From assembly GCA_019637975.1 (NCBI GenBank), contig JAHBUR010000019.1, forward strand, positions 1 through 64,000: 64,000 nt of DNA, read 5' to 3'. Shown one piece after another: positions 1-6,921 of this stretch. Source of the stretch: Bacteroidota bacterium. Lineage in GTDB: Bacteria > Bacteroidota > Ignavibacteria > UBA10030 > UBA6906. Position numbers and translations under genes: made by a program. Positions within the stretch are counted from its first letter, which is position 1, and each line of letters begins with the position of its first letter. The notes under the pieces are model-generated. The model saw only the letters and a list, made by a program, of their open reading frames with translations, did no database searches and was not told the origin of the DNA.

Positions 1-2
1 TG

Positions 3-602
3 CCCGAGGTTTGGAGATCGAAGCTCCCGTTGAAGATAAAGATTCATGCGACATTCCATCTGACAAACAATCTTGTCTTTCCCTTTATCGTGTTGGCGGG
101 AATTCTGAACGTTCCGCTCGTGCATATCAAGCATGCCGGGTTGCACGATCAGTATTTTGTATTTATGTCGGTGTTCGTGTTTGCCTTCATCGGGTCGTTT
201 CTGTTCTACCTTTTCTCGCAAAAAGATGTGTACCCCGATTGGCAACGACGGTTGTTCTTGTTCCCGGTGTTTATGGCAGGCAGCATGGGCTTCGCCGTGA
301 ACAACAGCCGGGCTGTGATCGAAGGGTTATTCAAAAAGAAAAGCGAGTTTGTTCGCACACCGAAGTACAACATCAAGGACAAGAAGGATTCCTGGACAGA
401 CAAAAAGTATGTTCCCGTGAAGATCAGCTCGACGGTTTTGATTGAGATTGTGCTTGCGGTGTACTGCTTGTTTGGCGTGCTTTCTTCGTTGTATTTCCTT
501 GAGCTTGCGGCGGTTCCGTTCCAGTTGTTGTTCTTGCTCGGGTTTTCGTTCACCGCTACACTGTCCATTAAACACGCGGTTGTGGGCCGCCACCTGAGAT
601 AA
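3..602 (+). CDS. Glycosyltransferase family 2 (cellulose-synthase-like), C-terminal part
   Basis: Open at the left edge, so the start and catalytic GT-A domain lie outside the window; about 199 residues remain. What is left is the membrane end of a processive GT2: a HLTNN segment leading into hydrophobic helices near visible residues 20-40 and 48-70, a cytoplasmic stretch with AVNNSRAVIEGL and SEFVRTPKY, then two more helices near the end. This FVRTPKY-containing tail is typical of CESA/BcsA-like GT2 proteins that polymerise and extrude a polysaccharide across the inner membrane. The TPR gene follows after 10 bases, suggesting one transcript. The family is confident, the glycan product unknown. 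Confidence 0.75.
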   Translation, partial: PEVWRSKLPLKIKIHATFHLTNNLVFPFIVLAGILNVPLVHIKHAGLHDQYFVFMSVFVFAFIGSFLFYLFSQKDVYPDWQRRLFLFPVFMAGSMGFAVNNSRAVIEGLFKKKSEFVRTPKYNIKDKKDSWTDKKYVPVKISSTVLIEIVLAVYCLFGVLSSLYFLELAAVPFQLLFLLGFSFTATLSIKHAVVGRHLR

Positions 603-612
603 AAACACTCCT

Positions 613-1239
613 ATGCCGGGTCCGATCAATATCTCTGCATCCTTTGCGCGTGAAGCGGCAAATCTTCTGCAGAACAACGAAGTGCAGCATGCAATGGAGT
701 TGTGCATGGCCGGCATACGGGTATTCCCGGCCTACGCGACAGGCTACCTTGTTCTTGGCAAGTGTTACGAAGCGATCGGGAAAAAGCGGGATGCCTCCGC
801 TCAGTATCAGGAGGCACTGAAGCGCCTCCCCGACAACCCCACGTTGCTCTCTTTTGTGAAGAAGTTGGATGAGGCGTTGCAGAAAGAACTGCAAAGGCAA
901 ATGGAAGAGCAGCGCCGGACCGAAGCAACCGGACCGCAATCGCCGCCTCCACCGCAACCGGAAGAAGTAAACGAAGAAACTGCGTTCGACATTCTCACCA
1001 AGAAGCTCCGGAACGTCAAGAGAATTCAATCCGACGCCTCGTCACCACCCCCTCCCCCGCCGACTCCGAACAATGTCACGTTCGCTACGTCGACAATGGC
1101 CGAGATTTTTGTCAAGCAGGGAAACTATGCCGAGGCAATCGCGGCATACAAGGAGTTGGCTTCCAGAACACCCGACGAACACTACACTCAACGGATTGCT
1201 GAACTGGAAAAGCTGTTGGAACTCAAAAAGAAGGAGTGA
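613..1239 (+). CDS. TPR-repeat protein
   Basis: 208 residues. Two TPR units at the N-terminus (about residues 10-75; A-x-G-Y-L-V-L-G-K-C-Y-E-A signature) and one at the C-terminus (about 155-205; FVKQGNYAEAIAAYKEL) flank a flexible middle of about 80 residues rich in Gln, Glu and Pro, with two proline runs. No signal peptide or membrane helix, so probably a cytoplasmic scaffold. It lies 10 bases after the membrane glycosyltransferase and may act with it, but no catalytic function is visible. Confidence 0.75.
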   Translation: MPGPINISASFAREAANLLQNNEVQHAMELCMAGIRVFPAYATGYLVLGKCYEAIGKKRDASAQYQEALKRLPDNPTLLSFVKKLDEALQKELQRQMEEQRRTEATGPQSPPPPQPEEVNEETAFDILTKKLRNVKRIQSDASSPPPPPPTPNNVTFATSTMAEIFVKQGNYAEAIAAYKELASRTPDEHYTQRIAELEKLLELKKKE

Positions 1240-1260
1240 CACGGAAGCGCCGGAAACACG

Positions 1261-1292
1261 AGAGCCTCGCAACAGCGGGGCTCTTCTTGTTT
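1261..1292 (+). terminator. Rho-independent terminator after the TPR gene
   Basis: A 10-bp stem (AGAGCCTCGC with GCGGGGCTCT, one G-U pair) around an AACA loop is followed by TCTTGTTT. It sits between convergent genes and could also stop rpsT transcripts on the other strand. Confidence 0.7.
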
Positions 1293-1310
1293 GCGGCGTG
1301 TTTGTGAGCG

Positions 1311-1565
1311 TTACTTCTTGGCGCTGACAAATTTGGTCAGTTTTGATTTCTGGTTTGCTGCATTGTTCTTATGGATGACGCCCTTTGCTGCAAGCTGGTC
1401 GAGCAGCTTCACGGTCTTCTTCAGTTCGGCGGCGGCTTCCGTCTTGTCCTTCGTTCCGCGCAGTTTTTTTATTGCCGAACGCATTCTGGATTTCGCCGAT
1501 GCATTACGTTCAGCTCTGCGTTTCGATGAGCGAGCCCGTTTTTCTGCTGATGGATGATTTGCCAT
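1311..1565 (-). CDS. rpsT: 30S ribosomal protein S20
   Basis: 84 residues, the usual size for bS20. It starts MANHPSAEKRARSSKRR and continues with the Lys/Arg/Ala-rich helical sequence of the family (NASAKSRMRSAIKKL, then GVIHKNNAANQKSKL near the end). It binds 16S rRNA early in small-subunit assembly. It is a single gene with its own promoter, divergent from etfBA and convergent with the TPR gene. The ATG follows AAGGAAG, a good ribosome-binding site. Confidence 0.97.
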   Translation of the reverse strand: MANHPSAEKRARSSKRRAERNASAKSRMRSAIKKLRGTKDKTEAAAELKKTVKLLDQLAAKGVIHKNNAANQKSKLTKFVSAKK

Positions 1566-1607
1566 TCTGCTTCCTTAGGTGAACTACAACTGGTGAAAAA
1601 TTGTGAG

Positions 1608-1638
1608 TCAACTTACGCAAAAAACGCGTGAGAGTCAA
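1608..1638 (-). promoter_or_regulatory. Predicted promoter of rpsT
   Basis: On the minus strand, TTG (1638-1636), 20 nt, then TAAGTTGA (1615-1608), close to the Bacteroidota -7 box TAnnTTTG. Transcription would start near 1602, giving a leader of about 35 nt. Its TTG abuts the TTG of the divergent etf promoter, forming CAATTG at 1636-1641. Confidence 0.5.
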
Positions 1639-1669
1639 TTGTCTTTCTTCTCGCCTTTCAGTATATTGA
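1639..1669 (+). promoter_or_regulatory. Predicted promoter of etfBA
   Basis: TTG (1639-1641), 20 nt, TATATTGA (1662-1669). The implied start near 1675 gives a leader of about 58 nt before etfB. A short inverted repeat (ATATTG at 1663-1668, CAATAT at 1676-1681) overlaps the -7 box and predicted start and could be an operator, though it is too short to be sure. Confidence 0.5.
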
Positions 1670-1732
1670 GCATTGCAATATCCGTTCTCCCCGAATTCCA
1701 TCCCAATTCACCCAACATACCCTGGAGGATTG

Positions 1733-2479
1733 ATGAAGATTGTTGTTTGTGTAAATCATGTTCCCGATACGGAAACGAAAATCAAAGTTGGCGCGGACAG
1801 CAGAAGCATCGACAAGACGGGCGTCAATTTCATGCTCAGCCCCTACGATGAGTTCGCTGTTGAAGAAGGATTGCGGCTGAAGGAAAAATTCGGCGGCGAG
1901 ATTACTGTGATCAGTCTCGGAAGTGACGCACACAAGGAAACTCTTCGCAAAGCGCTTGCTATGGGGGTCGAGAAGGCCATTCTCCTGAAAGATGATGCTG
2001 TGCGCGATTCCTTCGGGGTGGCAAAGGGACTCGCGGAAGAGCTCAAAGCCATGTCTCCCGACATTATTCTTTTCGGAAAACAATCCATCGATTATGATGA
2101 TGCTCAGGTGGGAACAATGGTCGCAGAACTTCTCGGGATCTCGTCCGTCTCCGTTGTTGTCAAACTGACGATCGACAACGGAAAGGTTGTCTGCGAGCGG
2201 GAAATCGAAGGCGGACATGAGACTGTGGAAACGTCGCTTCCGTGCGTCATTCAAGCCCAGCGCGGCTTGAACGAACCGCGGTACCCGTCCCTGAAAGGGA
2301 TAATGTCGGCCAAGACGAAACCCATCCAGGAGAAACCTGCTGCAGCCGGAGAGCTTCGCGTCGAGTCGATTGCACTTCGTAAACCTGAAGCAAAAGCCGC
2401 CGGAAAGATCGTCGGCACGGACAAATCCGCAGTTCCCGAACTCGTACGTCTCCTGCACGAGGAAGCAAAAGTCATCTAA
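1733..2479 (+). CDS. etfB: Electron transfer flavoprotein subunit beta
   Basis: 248 residues, normal for EtfB. The ATG at 1733 follows GGAGG at 1724-1728; an upstream in-frame start at 1673 would fall at the predicted transcription start and is rejected. The N-terminus MKIVVCVNHVPDTETKI is typical, as are SPYDEFAVEEGLRLKE and the later segment with GKQSIDYDDAQVGTMVAELL and LPCVIQAQRGLNEPRYPSL. With EtfA it forms the FAD/AMP heterodimer that passes electrons from acyl-CoA and other dehydrogenases to the quinone pool. etfA follows after 26 bases. No ETF-quinone oxidoreductase or acyl-CoA dehydrogenase is nearby, so the electron donor is not evident. Confidence 0.96.
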   Translation: MKIVVCVNHVPDTETKIKVGADSRSIDKTGVNFMLSPYDEFAVEEGLRLKEKFGGEITVISLGSDAHKETLRKALAMGVEKAILLKDDAVRDSFGVAKGLAEELKAMSPDIILFGKQSIDYDDAQVGTMVAELLGISSVSVVVKLTIDNGKVVCEREIEGGHETVETSLPCVIQAQRGLNEPRYPSLKGIMSAKTKPIQEKPAAAGELRVESIALRKPEAKAAGKIVGTDKSAVPELVRLLHEEAKVI

Positions 2480-2505
2480 CCACTCAAATTGGAAACGGAA
2501 GAGAA

Positions 2506-3477
2506 ATGAAAATCTTAGCATTTGCCGAACAACGGGATGGTAAGTTCAGAAAATCGACATTTGAAACAGTTCAAACAGCGAAGAAGATTGCAGGCGAGCT
2601 GAACGGCGAATTGGTTGCCCTTGTTATCGGAAGCGGTGTTGAGGGTATTGCCGGTGAGTTAGGAAACTATGGCGCGGGAAAAGTGATTGTTGCAGAGGAT
2701 CCTGCTCTTGCACAACATTCCAACGGTGCCTATGCAAAGGTCATTGCCGATGTCGCAAAAACCATCGGGGCAGATATCGTTTTCTTGGCCGCCAGCCAGA
2801 TGGGTAAAGATATTGCCCCGCGCATTGCGGTAAAACTCGGGGCAGGGCTTGCCTCCGATTGCGTTGCACTCAAGGTGGAGGGCGCTGATGTTATTGCCAC
2901 GCGACCTGTGTACGCAGGCAAGGCGTTGCTCGATGTGAAAGTGACTACACCGGTGAAGATGTTCTCACTGCGGCCGAATGTGTTCACGGCAACGCCCTCG
3001 CAGGGCTCGGCAACCATTGAGAAAGTCAGTGTGTCGCTGCAGCCCGATGATTTGAAGACTGTGGCAAAAGAAGTGAAAGTTGCAGCAGGCCGCCCCGATG
3101 TAACGGAAGCGGATATTATTGTCTCAGGAGGCCGCGGGCTCAAAGGGCCTGAACACTGGCATCTGATAGAAAATCTCGCCGACGTGTTGAACGCCGCTGT
3201 GGGAGCGTCGCGTGCAGTAGTCGATGCGGGATGGCGGCCCCACGATGAACAGGTCGGTCAAACAGGAAAGACGGTCGCCCCGTCGTTGTATATTGCCTGC
3301 GCCATCTCGGGGGCTGTGCAGCATCTCGCGGGGATGTCGTCATCAAAGTGCATTGTTGCAATCAACAAGGACAAGGATGCCCCGATTTTTCAGATTGCCG
3401 ACTACGGAATTGTCGGCGATGTGTTCGAGATTCTGCCGGAATTGACCGCCGAGTTCAAGAGAGCATTGGGCGCGTAG
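2506..3477 (+). CDS. etfA: Electron transfer flavoprotein subunit alpha
   Basis: 323 residues, full length. The N-terminal domain (about 1-190) has the adenine-nucleotide-hydrolase-like fold; the C-terminal FAD domain starts near 200 with [15 protein letters not shown] and contains the FAD-binding signature [20 protein letters not shown], followed by [22 protein letters not shown] and [24 protein letters not shown]. It holds the redox FAD of the EtfAB dimer. The start is set by GGAAGAG just before the ATG, and it is co-transcribed with etfB. Confidence 0.97.
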   Translation: MKILAFAEQRDGKFRKSTFETVQTAKKIAGELNGELVALVIGSGVEGIAGELGNYGAGKVIVAEDPALAQHSNGAYAKVIADVAKTIGADIVFLAASQMGKDIAPRIAVKLGAGLASDCVALKVEGADVIATRPVYAGKALLDVKVTTPVKMFSLRPNVFTATPSQGSATIEKVSVSLQPDDLKTVAKEVKVAAGRPDVTEADIIVSGGRGLKGPEHWHLIENLADVLNAAVGASRAVVDAGWRPHDEQVGQTGKTVAPSLYIACAISGAVQHLAGMSSSKCIVAINKDKDAPIFQIADYGIVGDVFEILPELTAEFKRALGA

Positions 3478-3496
3478 GTTACGGTAACGGTTCATC

Positions 3497-3527
3497 TTGA
3501 TTGTTACTGGGTTTTTCTCTATATGGA
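3497..3527 (+). promoter_or_regulatory. Candidate promoter of the BFN/UVR gene
   Basis: TTG (3497-3499), 20 nt, TATATGGA (3520-3527). The spacing matches the other promoters in the window but the -7 box is weaker. It would give a leader of about 30 nt. Confidence 0.3.
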
Positions 3528-3561
3528 ACGTAGAACCTGAACGATTGAATGGAGATTGGTA

Positions 3562-4140
3562 GTGGACAAGGTGCAAGTTGACATACTCGGTCTTTCGACA
3601 AATCCTGCCAGCGGCGGAGCGTACGCCCTCATCCTGAAGGAGGTTCACGGAAACCGGCGGCTGCCGATCATCATCGGCGCGTCGGAGGCGCAATCCATCG
3701 CTTTGGAAATGGAGGGCATCAAACCACCGCGCCCCCTGACACATGACTTGATGAAGAACATTATTTCATCCTTCGGCGCGGAGCTTTCCGATGTTGTCAT
3801 TGATGAATTGCGTGATGGCACCTTCTACGCAAAGCTCAACATCGACAGCCAACTGATCGACTCGCGACCGAGCGATGCGATTGCTCTTGCCGTCCGCTAC
3901 GGCGTACAAATATTTGTGGCCGCTCCGGTTATGGAGGAGGCCGCGTTTATACCGGAAGAAGAGGAAGAGGAGGGATTGCCGCATGCACGTCAGCCGCGAT
4001 CAAAATCCGCTTCGCCGCCCACGAAAATGACGAAGCTTGAACAGCTCAACCTGCAGCTCAAAGAAGCCATCGAGAAAGAGAACTACGAGAAGGCGGCAAC
4101 CCTCCGGGACGAGATACGAAAACTGGAATTGCGTGATTAA
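3562..4140 (+). CDS. Bifunctional nuclease family (BFN, DUF151) protein with C-terminal UVR motif
   Basis: 192 residues from GTG at 3562, which sits 7 nt after GGAG; a TTG at 3556 is a poorer start. Residues 1-130 are the BFN/DUF151 domain (VDILGLSTNP, PIIIGASEAQSIALEMEGI, RPLTHDLMKNII, IDSRPSDAIALAVRYGVQIF). An acidic Glu run and a basic linker follow. The last 35 residues form a UvrB/UvrC-type UVR helix pair (LEQLNLQLKEAIEKENYEKAATLRDEI). BFN proteins have been reported as DNase/RNase in plants and bacteria; the UVR motif suggests protein contacts of UvrB/ClpC type. It stands between etfBA and a terminator, apparently as a single gene. Confidence 0.88.
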   Translation: MDKVQVDILGLSTNPASGGAYALILKEVHGNRRLPIIIGASEAQSIALEMEGIKPPRPLTHDLMKNIISSFGAELSDVVIDELRDGTFYAKLNIDSQLIDSRPSDAIALAVRYGVQIFVAAPVMEEAAFIPEEEEEEGLPHARQPRSKSASPPTKMTKLEQLNLQLKEAIEKENYEKAATLRDEIRKLELRD

Positions 4141-4161
4141 CGCATGTCGATCCCGGACGTA

Positions 4162-4187
4162 AAAAAGCTCTCACAGGAGGGCTTTTT
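4162..4187 (+). terminator. Bidirectional terminator between BFN gene and pdxJ
   Basis: Stem AAAAAGCTCTC / GAGGGCTTTTT (one G-U pair) with an ACAG loop. A-rich on one side and T-rich on the other, so it can end transcripts of both convergent genes. Confidence 0.8.
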
Positions 4188-4204
4188 GATTTGCACGCAA
4201 GACT

Positions 4205-4915
4205 TTACTGAACCAACCTTCGCATTTCCTGTACTGCCCGCTCAATCCCGACAAAAACGGCGCGGGATATCACTGCATGACCGATGCTTACCTCGTCTAT
4301 TTCCCCGATTGACCGGAAGGGAATGATATTTGTATAGTTCAGTCCATGCCCCGCATTAACCGCAAGTCCCAACTCCTTGCCGAGTTGGGCCGCCTTTTTC
4401 ACAACGTCAAGCAACTCGCGCTGTTCCTTCTCCGTTCTGGCGTTTGCAAACTCACCGGTATGAATCTCGATCATATCCGACCCGATTTCATGTGCGGCGC
4501 CGATCTGTTCGGCAATCGGATCGACGAACACACTCACTTCGATGTCGTGTTTATGGAATTCTTCGATGACGTCTCTCAGGTAGTTCTTGTTCCCGCGAAC
4601 GTCCAACCCTCCTTCAGTTGTCAACTCCTGACGCTTCTCCGGAACGAGCGTCACAAGCTCCGGTAACGTTTCAATCGCGATGCCGATGATCTCTTCTGTT
4701 GCGGCCATTTCGAGATCGAGTTTTGTCTTTATCGTTTCGCGCAGCACACGAACATCGCGGTCGTTGATGTGTCTTCGATCCTCGCGGAGATGGCAGACGA
4801 TCCCGTCGGCCCCGGCCAATTCGCAGATTGCCGCGGCCGTTACCGGATCGGGCTCCACTCCGCCTCGTGCTTCCCGAATTGTTGCAACATGATCGATATT
4901 GATCGTCAATCTCAT
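4205..4915 (-). CDS. pdxJ: Pyridoxine 5'-phosphate synthase
   Basis: 236 residues, full length. Begins MRLTINIDHVATIREARGG and has the expected (beta/alpha)8 signatures: CHLREDRRHINDRDV, NLEMAAT-like DLEMAATEEIIGIA, LVPEKRQELTTEGGLDV, SVFVDP, IEIHTGEFAN and VNAGHGLNYTNI. It condenses 1-deoxyxylulose 5-phosphate with 3-amino-1-hydroxyacetone phosphate in DXP-dependent vitamin B6 synthesis. AAAGGAA precedes the ATG. It lies 27 bases after the YbbR gene and is probably co-transcribed with it; no other B6 gene is in the window. Confidence 0.97.
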   Translation of the reverse strand: MRLTINIDHVATIREARGGVEPDPVTAAAICELAGADGIVCHLREDRRHINDRDVRVLRETIKTKLDLEMAATEEIIGIAIETLPELVTLVPEKRQELTTEGGLDVRGNKNYLRDVIEEFHKHDIEVSVFVDPIAEQIGAAHEIGSDMIEIHTGEFANARTEKEQRELLDVVKKAAQLGKELGLAVNAGHGLNYTNIIPFRSIGEIDEVSIGHAVISRAVFVGIERAVQEMRRLVQ

Positions 4916-4942
4916 GGCATGGGTTCCTTTAGACTCTGGTTA

Positions 4943-5860
4943 TTACTTCTTTCGTACAACATACTTCATACGTTCGGGCGATTTCTTCACTACACGCATA
5001 TCCGGAGGTAGCGTGACGACCGGGTCGAGAACGCCGCTGGTATCGGCAAGGATTTCGCGATAATCAATGGTCACCCGAATGTTGTTCTGGCGGAGCGCCG
5101 CAAGCTGGTCTATTGCCCCTCTCACCACGATATCAATACGGGGAGTTTCGAGAATCACTTCCCTGTTCTGTGGCAGGGACAGCACTTCGACCGGAAGGCC
5201 TGGAAACGTCTTCTCCGCAAACTGCCGCACATCAATACGCAGTTGAACGCGATCTGGGTGGAATACGAGCGATGGAATCGAATCGGATATCGGAACGGTT
5301 ACCTCGATATCCTGCCTGAGTTGATCAAATGTTCTTGAGGCCGTCGGCCATGACCGCATGTGTTGGAGCAAACGCGATGCGCCCGTTATAGTCACACTTT
5401 CCGGAGAAACCGCCGTCTGTCCAACCTGTGCAAATCCTTCGCGGAATGTTGCACTATACCGCGCATGAACTGCTACACGGGTCGTTGTAATCGTGTCCAG
5501 CGAAACAAGCAAGGTCTCGGGAAACATCGAGATGGGCAACACGCCGAGACGTCCGCTGATTTGGTCGCCAAAATCGCGCAGTGTCAACGCGTGTTGCCTG
5601 AGCGGCATGGCATCCAGATCTATGACCCACTCCACTCCCGTTCCCCATGCGACTTTCGCCAGCCGCCATCCGTAGTCGTTGAAGGTCAGCCGGACGGACC
5701 GGGGCAACGGATTGCTGATTGCTTTGCCGGCAGGAATGCCCCGAACAACAAGCGGAGCGGTAACCTGAATCTGGTATTGGTCAGTCATGCTGACGGAAAA
5801 CCAGAGGAGCAGGGCAAACAATGTTGTGGCAAGAATAATATGAACGCTTCGGGATTTCAT
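4943..5860 (-). CDS. YbbR-domain (CdaR-like) membrane-anchored protein
   Basis: 305 residues: one N-terminal membrane helix (about residues 7-24, IILATTLFALLLWFSVS) and then a long periplasmic part with YbbR-type beta repeats (for example PLVVRGIPAGKAI, VTVPISDS, LPVEVLSLP, PRIDIVVRG). In Firmicutes YbbR/CdaR regulates the c-di-AMP cyclase CdaA; here cdaA is not adjacent (the neighbours are pdxJ and BMC genes), so the link is inferred from family only. No strong ribosome-binding site precedes the ATG. Confidence 0.78.
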   Translation of the reverse strand: MKSRSVHIILATTLFALLLWFSVSMTDQYQIQVTAPLVVRGIPAGKAISNPLPRSVRLTFNDYGWRLAKVAWGTGVEWVIDLDAMPLRQHALTLRDFGDQISGRLGVLPISMFPETLLVSLDTITTTRVAVHARYSATFREGFAQVGQTAVSPESVTITGASRLLQHMRSWPTASRTFDQLRQDIEVTVPISDSIPSLVFHPDRVQLRIDVRQFAEKTFPGLPVEVLSLPQNREVILETPRIDIVVRGAIDQLAALRQNNIRVTIDYREILADTSGVLDPVVTLPPDMRVVKKSPERMKYVVRKK

Positions 5861-5870
5861 GGTCAGGAAT

Positions 5871-5903
5871 GGAAAAACTCCACCGGGAGTGTCCGATGGA
5901 GTT
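5871..5903 (-). terminator. Terminator ending the BMC transcript
   Basis: Read on the minus strand: AACTCCATCGG, loop, CCGGTGGAGTT, then a T run; an 11-bp stem with one G-U pair. It separates the microcompartment genes from ybbR-pdxJ. Confidence 0.75.
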
Positions 5904-5921
5904 AGTCAATGCAAGGCGGTA

Positions 5922-6452
5922 CTATGCGCCCTTTCGTTTCTTCATCAACTCAACAATCAGGAGCTTCTTGTTGGCCTTTGAGATTTGCCGTCCCGCGATA
6001 CCCAGTCCGCCAACCTCACGCGCAAGAGTCCGGAGCTGGTGAACAGTCATTGCGTCCAGTTGTTCTTTGTACTCATCGTCATCGCTGCTTGCCACAAACA
6101 TGTCGATTGTTTCAACGACGGAACGTTTGGGTTCGGGTGCCGGATTCGTTGCCGGAGCGGTTGCTTTGGGGGACGAGCCTCGCAGGATGGATTCAATCTC
6201 CTCGGCCGGACGCGGAATGACATGCGTTGCAATGAGATGGCCAACCCGCTGAGCTGCCGCTGCCGCGGCATCGACAGCCGCCTTTACTGCCGCGACCTCG
6301 CCGATACATTTCACGGTTACGAAACCGTTCCGAATGTACTCGGAGTCGAGGATTCGCACGTTGGCCGTCTTCACCATAACATCGGCTGCCTCAATCGATC
6401 CGACAAGCCCGCGTGTTTCAACCATGCCTAATGCGTATTCAAGCATCATCAT
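5922..6452 (-). CDS. BMC-H shell protein with C-terminal SAP/Rho-N-like extension
   Basis: 176 residues. Residues 4-90 are a BMC domain ([46 protein letters not shown]). The loop that lines the hexamer pore in PduA/CcmK-type proteins, usually G-S-G or G-G-G, reads R-N-G at 41-43. Residues 91-112 are an Ala/Pro linker. Residues 131-174 (start LDAMTVHQLRTLAREVG, end KKLLIVELMKKRK) resemble a SAP or Rho-N helix-extended-helix module, a fold that often binds nucleic acid. This resemblance is by eye. BMC-H proteins form the hexagonal facets of microcompartments; tails on family members (such as EutK) have precedent. Start is one of three consecutive ATGs with no clear ribosome-binding site. Confidence 0.9.
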   Translation of the reverse strand: MMMLEYALGMVETRGLVGSIEAADVMVKTANVRILDSEYIRNGFVTVKCIGEVAAVKAAVDAAAAAAQRVGHLIATHVIPRPAEEIESILRGSSPKATAPATNPAPEPKRSVVETIDMFVASSDDDEYKEQLDAMTVHQLRTLAREVGGLGIAGRQISKANKKLLIVELMKKRKGA

Positions 6453-6515
6453 TGCCCATGACTAAGACGCCAGCCCTGATTGCTCAAGACTGGCGCAGAA
6501 ACATCCACTTCGGGA

Positions 6516-6812
6516 TTACTTTGTTGCGGGCCGCTTCGGGAGAATCATCTCTACGTCAGAATGCGGACGCGGAATCACGTGAACGGAAACGAGCTCGCCC
6601 ACACGCTGCGCTGCCGCTGCTCCGGCATCGGTGGCCGCCTTCACGGCGCCGACGTCGCCACGCACCATCACGGTAACATACCCGCCCCCGATAACTTCTT
6701 TACCGATCAGTGTTACGCGGGCGGCTTTTACCATTGCGTCAGCCGCCTCAATCGAGCCGACGAGACCCTTGGTTTCAACCATCCCAAGCGCGTCTAATGA
6801 CAGGTCTGACAT
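6516..6812 (-). CDS. BMC-H microcompartment shell protein
   Basis: 98 residues, a single BMC domain of PduA/PduJ/CcmK type: [51 protein letters not shown]. The pore loop reads G-G-G (residues 41-43). AAGGAG lies 10 nt before the ATG and a well-placed promoter lies at 6921-6891. It is first in a two-gene unit with the extended BMC-H and likely makes the bulk hexamer. No BMC-P pentamer, BMC-T trimer or cargo enzyme is in the window, so the compartment's chemistry cannot be read here. Confidence 0.95.
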   Translation of the reverse strand: MSDLSLDALGMVETKGLVGSIEAADAMVKAARVTLIGKEVIGGGYVTVMVRGDVGAVKAATDAGAAAAQRVGELVSVHVIPRPHSDVEMILPKRPATK

Positions 6813-6890
6813 GTGTGATTCTCTCCTTGTGGTGATGGAAAATCATGTATCCGAAAGACTTCTTCGGAGAAAAGCCAATGCGAAGCACAT

Positions 6891-6921
6891 GCAATATAGA
6901 GAAGCGGGAGCATAGAATCAA
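6891..6921 (-). promoter_or_regulatory. Predicted promoter of the BMC genes
   Basis: Minus strand: TTG (6921-6919), 20 nt, TATATTGC (6898-6891). The TTG overlaps the stop codon of the upstream yfhO-like gene, so the shell genes seem to be expressed independently of the glycan block. Leader about 75 nt. Confidence 0.5.

Noticed and set aside
1663..1681. ATATTG/CAATAT inverted repeat at the etf promoter as a repressor site
   Set aside because: Only six base pairs and one half is the -7 box itself; kept as a remark, not called an operator.
1658..2521. Long minus-strand open frame opposite etfB
   Set aside because: EtfB on the plus strand has full family motifs, promoter and ribosome-binding site; the antisense product resembles nothing.
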